Assembly (NCBI RefSeq): GCF_913063105.1
Contig: NZ_CAJXYQ010000001.1
Span: 310,001 to 374,000 of the forward strand
Direction of reading: 5' to 3'
From: an uncultured Draconibacterium sp.
GTDB lineage: Bacteria > Bacteroidota > Bacteroidia > Bacteroidales > Prolixibacteraceae
DNA length: 64,000 nt
The position numbers were made by a program, and so were the translations under genes. Positions 61,387-64,000 of this stretch are shown here, in pieces; position 1 is the first letter of the stretch; each line of letters starts with the position of its first letter. Below the pieces are notes generated by a model that was given only the letters and a program-made list of their open reading frames with translations, had not been told where the DNA came from and searched no databases.

Positions 61387-62955
61387 ATGAAACCAATAAA
61401 TTGGAATAAATTAAAAGTTATCGTTCTAATGGCATTGCTGGCATTGTTAGTGCTACCTAACACCAGTTTTGCCCAGGATAAAAAGAGCCAGGCGCTCGAT
61501 CAAAACATCAGTATATATGCTGAAGATGAACCTCTTTCAGATGTAATTGAAAAAATCTGTAAGTACCTCAACCTTGATTACTCGTACAACGCAGCCATTG
61601 TTGAAGACAAAAAAATCAGTTTAAACATATCTAATAAACCCATTAAATATGTGCTGGATAAATTGATGAAAGATTTTTATTTGCTGTTTGAAATTGAAGA
61701 CAACCTGTTGGTAGTGCGCGATTATGTGCCTATTGATAAAAGTATGGAGTTTGAAAACACCACCCAACAATTTGCATCCAATAATCGTGGTTTTCTCTTT
61801 GATGATCCCCGCGATAAAAACATAACCATTAAATTTAAATCGGCCAGTAACCTTATCATTATCCCGGTTACCATCAATAATTCTGATACGCTGAATTTTA
61901 TTCTTGACACAGGCGTAAGGTTCCCGATAATTACAGAGTTGCCCTTTATTAATAAATTGAATTTGAACTACATGATGCCGATTGAAGTAAAGGGTCTTGG
62001 TGATGGCGAATCGCTTACCGCTTATCGCTCGGGTAATAACATGATGCAAATTGACGGCTTAACCGCCCGAAACCAGGAGGTTCAGATGATAATCGACGAA
62101 AACTTCCAGATTTCACACATGTTGGGGATTCCTGTACATGGTTTAATTGGCTTTAACCTGTTTAAAGATTATGTGGTTAAAGTTGACTACCTGAACGAGA
62201 AATTGACGCTTATTAAACCAGAATATTATAAATATCGCGACAGGAAGAAAGACATTATCATGCCTCTGCATTTTGATGGCAATAAACCTTTTGTTCGTAC
62301 TACAATTGTTACCGACGATATGAAAGAAGTTCCGGTAAAATTGTTGGTTGACACCGGTGCCAGCGATGCTCTCTGGCTATCAGAAAGTTCAGACGAACGT
62401 ATTGGTTTACCATCAAAACACGTTGAAACATTTTTAGGCCGTGGATTAAGTGGCGACCTCTACGGAACAAAAGGCCGCATTGATGCCATTTGGGTAGGTC
62501 CCTTGTTGTTAACCAAACCAATTGTAGCATTTCCCAACTCCGATCTGATTGATAGTTTAATCTCGCAAAACGACCGGAACGGAACAATAGGCGCCGAAAT
62601 TTTACGCCGCTTTTATGTTACTGTTGATTACCGTAACAGCCGGCTAACTTTGCGACCCAACCATAAAATAAAAGAAGACTTTAATTACAACATGAGCGGA
62701 ATGGAGGTGACCAACCCAATGCCTGGATTGCCAATTTTTACCATTGCCGATATTCGCGAGAACTCGCCGGCTCACCTGGCCGGTCTGCAAAAAAACGATC
62801 AGATTTTGTCGATTAACAGCAGTAGTCATCGCACGCTCGAGTTAAACGATATTAACCTGTTGCTTCAAAGCAAGGAAAACAAAAAAATTAAACTAAAAGT
62901 GCTGCGAAACGGAGAGGAATTTAAAACTTCTTTTGAGTTAAAAAAGATGTTTTAA
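61387..62955 (+). CDS. STN-domain, double aspartyl-protease, PDZ fusion protein
   Basis: A 522-residue secreted protein (signal peptide 1-30, ending SFAQ). Domains in order: STN (about 41-112, the secretin/TonB N-terminal module that contacts FecR-type anti-sigma factors), two retropepsin-like aspartyl protease repeats with catalytic DTG motifs at 174-176 (NFILDTGVRFP) and 322-324 (KLLVDTGASDAL), and a PDZ domain (about 440-520, IRENSPAHLAGLQKNDQILS). The STN domain normally starts a TonB-dependent receptor; here it sits on a periplasmic protease in the same operon position, 12 nt after the FecR gene. The next gene overlaps its stop by one nucleotide. Confidence 0.88.
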   Translation: MKPINWNKLKVIVLMALLALLVLPNTSFAQDKKSQALDQNISIYAEDEPLSDVIEKICKYLNLDYSYNAAIVEDKKISLNISNKPIKYVLDKLMKDFYLLFEIEDNLLVVRDYVPIDKSMEFENTTQQFASNNRGFLFDDPRDKNITIKFKSASNLIIIPVTINNSDTLNFILDTGVRFPIITELPFINKLNLNYMMPIEVKGLGDGESLTAYRSGNNMMQIDGLTARNQEVQMIIDENFQISHMLGIPVHGLIGFNLFKDYVVKVDYLNEKLTLIKPEYYKYRDRKKDIIMPLHFDGNKPFVRTTIVTDDMKEVPVKLLVDTGASDALWLSESSDERIGLPSKHVETFLGRGLSGDLYGTKGRIDAIWVGPLLLTKPIVAFPNSDLIDSLISQNDRNGTIGAEILRRFYVTVDYRNSRLTLRPNHKIKEDFNYNMSGMEVTNPMPGLPIFTIADIRENSPAHLAGLQKNDQILSINSSSHRTLELNDINLLLQSKENKKIKLKVLRNGEEFKTSFELKKMF

Positions 62956-64000
62956 TGAAATCATACCTACGGCCTGCCATAGTATTTACCATCCTGTTGC
63001 TTTCCTTTAATTTGAAAGGCCAGCAACAGGATGGCTCTATTTTCGAGCGACGCATCAGCCTTTACCAAAACAACCAGTCGCTCGATTTTATTTTAGAACA
63101 AATAAGCTGGCAAGCCAATGTCTTTTTCTCGTACGATGCTACAATAATTGATACCAATAAAAAGGTAAGCCTTTCGGTTGAAGACAAATCACTGTATAAT
63201 GTGCTCAACAACCTGCTCGACACAACACATTATGAGTTTAACGAATTACAAAACCAGATAATTATTACCCGAAAGACACCAAAAAAGAACTTGGTTCCGG
63301 TAGTTGATACCATTCCTGTTAAATATTTTTTCCTTTCAGGAAGGCTAATCGAAAACCGTAAAGGACGAGCCATTCCTTTTGCTTCCGTTTCAATGCTCGA
63401 TAAACCCATTGGCACCATAAGCAATAGCGATGGCGAGTTTCTGTTAAAAATTCACCCCTCTCTCATTCAGGATACTGTTGTTATTTCGTGCATGGGTTAC
63501 CGGCAAAAATTGCTGCCCGCATCTCAGTTGCTCGATGAAGATTTGTTTATACTTGAACCTGTTTCCATACGAATAAAAGAAATTAAAGTTACCTCAACCA
63601 CGCCTGGTAACCTGTTGCGACAAATGCGCGCCAATTACGAAAAAAACTATACCCCGCATACCAAATTAATGACAGCTTTTTATCGGGAAACTGTTAAACA
63701 AGATAAAAATTATATAAGTGTTTCGGAAGCAGTAACCGAGATATTAAAAGCCCCATATATTAAAACCACCCGCGGCGATTTAGTGCGCCTGATTAAAGGT
63801 AGAAAAAGTAGTGATGTTCAACCATTTAAATGGCTGAATTTTAAATTAATGGGAGGCCCGTTCACCATCACCGAACTGGATGCGGTAAAAACCAACGAAA
63901 CCTTTCTGAATGCCATGTACGAAGGCTACTATTCCTACCAAATTACCGATGTAATCCGATTTAACAATCATCCGGTTTATGTGGTAAAATTTCATCCGGA
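62955..64000 (+). CDS. STN/CarboxypepD_reg-domain protein, 3' end outside window
   Basis: The frame opens at ATG 62955 (overlapping the TAA of the previous gene as TAATG) and stays open to the window edge, 348 codons. Signal peptide 1-22 (LLLSFNLKGQ), a second STN-like domain (about 33-100, NQSLDFILEQISWQANVFFS), then a carboxypeptidase-regulatory-like domain (about 125-195, FLSGRLIENRKGRAIPFASVS with TISNSDGEFLLKI), followed by an unclassified region with AFYRETVKQDKNY. It resembles the CarboxypepD_reg outer-membrane-associated proteins of Bacteroidota. It is not a full TonB receptor in the visible part, but a barrel may follow outside. Confidence 0.85.
   Translation, partial: MKSYLRPAIVFTILLLSFNLKGQQQDGSIFERRISLYQNNQSLDFILEQISWQANVFFSYDATIIDTNKKVSLSVEDKSLYNVLNNLLDTTHYEFNELQNQIIITRKTPKKNLVPVVDTIPVKYFFLSGRLIENRKGRAIPFASVSMLDKPIGTISNSDGEFLLKIHPSLIQDTVVISCMGYRQKLLPASQLLDEDLFILEPVSIRIKEIKVTSTTPGNLLRQMRANYEKNYTPHTKLMTAFYRETVKQDKNYISVSEAVTEILKAPYIKTTRGDLVRLIKGRKSSDVQPFKWLNFKLMGGPFTITELDAVKTNETFLNAMYEGYYSYQITDVIRFNNHPVYVVKFHP

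Overview
The window looks like a chromosomal segment from a free-living Bacteroidota, most likely of the Marinilabiliales/Prolixibacteraceae type; that placement is an inference from gene families, not from a marker gene. Supporting signs are FecR-type anti-sigma/ECF pairs, STN and CarboxypepD_reg domains, large two-lobed FtsX permeases ending in LRYE, sulfatase and GH51/GH43 polysaccharide genes, TAnnTTTG-like promoter boxes, and mostly weak Shine-Dalgarno sequences.

Layout. 1-1751: the 3' end of a sulfatase gene and a Tat-exported TIM-barrel sugar isomerase-like protein. 2015-3648: a seven-TM AraC-type regulator and a small membrane protein. 3798-9314 (minus): a compact operon of zinc-ribbon proteins with membrane segments, an AIM24-family protein and a TPR protein, plus a tiny in-frame zinc ribbon just behind the AIM24 stop codon. 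9532-12808: an OmpR-type two-component system followed by a lipoprotein with two RskA-like repeats; the regulator and the lipoprotein both have an upstream pair of TTTGTGA-like sites 11 bp apart.

12942-44627 (minus) is the centrepiece. Read in transcription order it is TolC-like outer-membrane protein, HlyD-like adaptor, four-helix-bundle protein, ABC ATPase, seven FtsX/MacB-type permeases (with an alpha/beta hydrolase gene before the last), a DUF4097 protein, then three more permeases flanking a second ATPase. Ten permeases share two ATPases. A divergent NtrC-type regulator/histidine kinase pair (45023-47736) sits beside it, and a sigma-54-type -24/-12 site lies directly in front of the tolC-like gene. 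Several permeases have almost interchangeable C-termini, and dead 3' ends with short palindromes lie between genes, so the array appears to grow, recombine and decay.

47754-55017: DoxX, an arabinofuranosidase and a GH43 enzyme (arabinoxylan use), then a translationally coupled NEW3-domain protein/ABC ATPase/ABC permease operon with unusually good Shine-Dalgarno sites. 55018-57950 is an accessory patch: a tRNA-like 3' end, an AAA+ ATPase with DUF4143, 32-bp tandem repeats, a long hairpin and a possible insertion-sequence remnant, bounded by a genuine tRNA-Leu(CAA). 58182-64000: an MFS/POT-like transporter, then an ECF sigma factor, a FecR-type anti-sigma factor, an STN-aspartyl protease-PDZ fusion in the place usually held by a TonB-dependent receptor, and the start of an STN/CarboxypepD_reg protein cut by the window edge.
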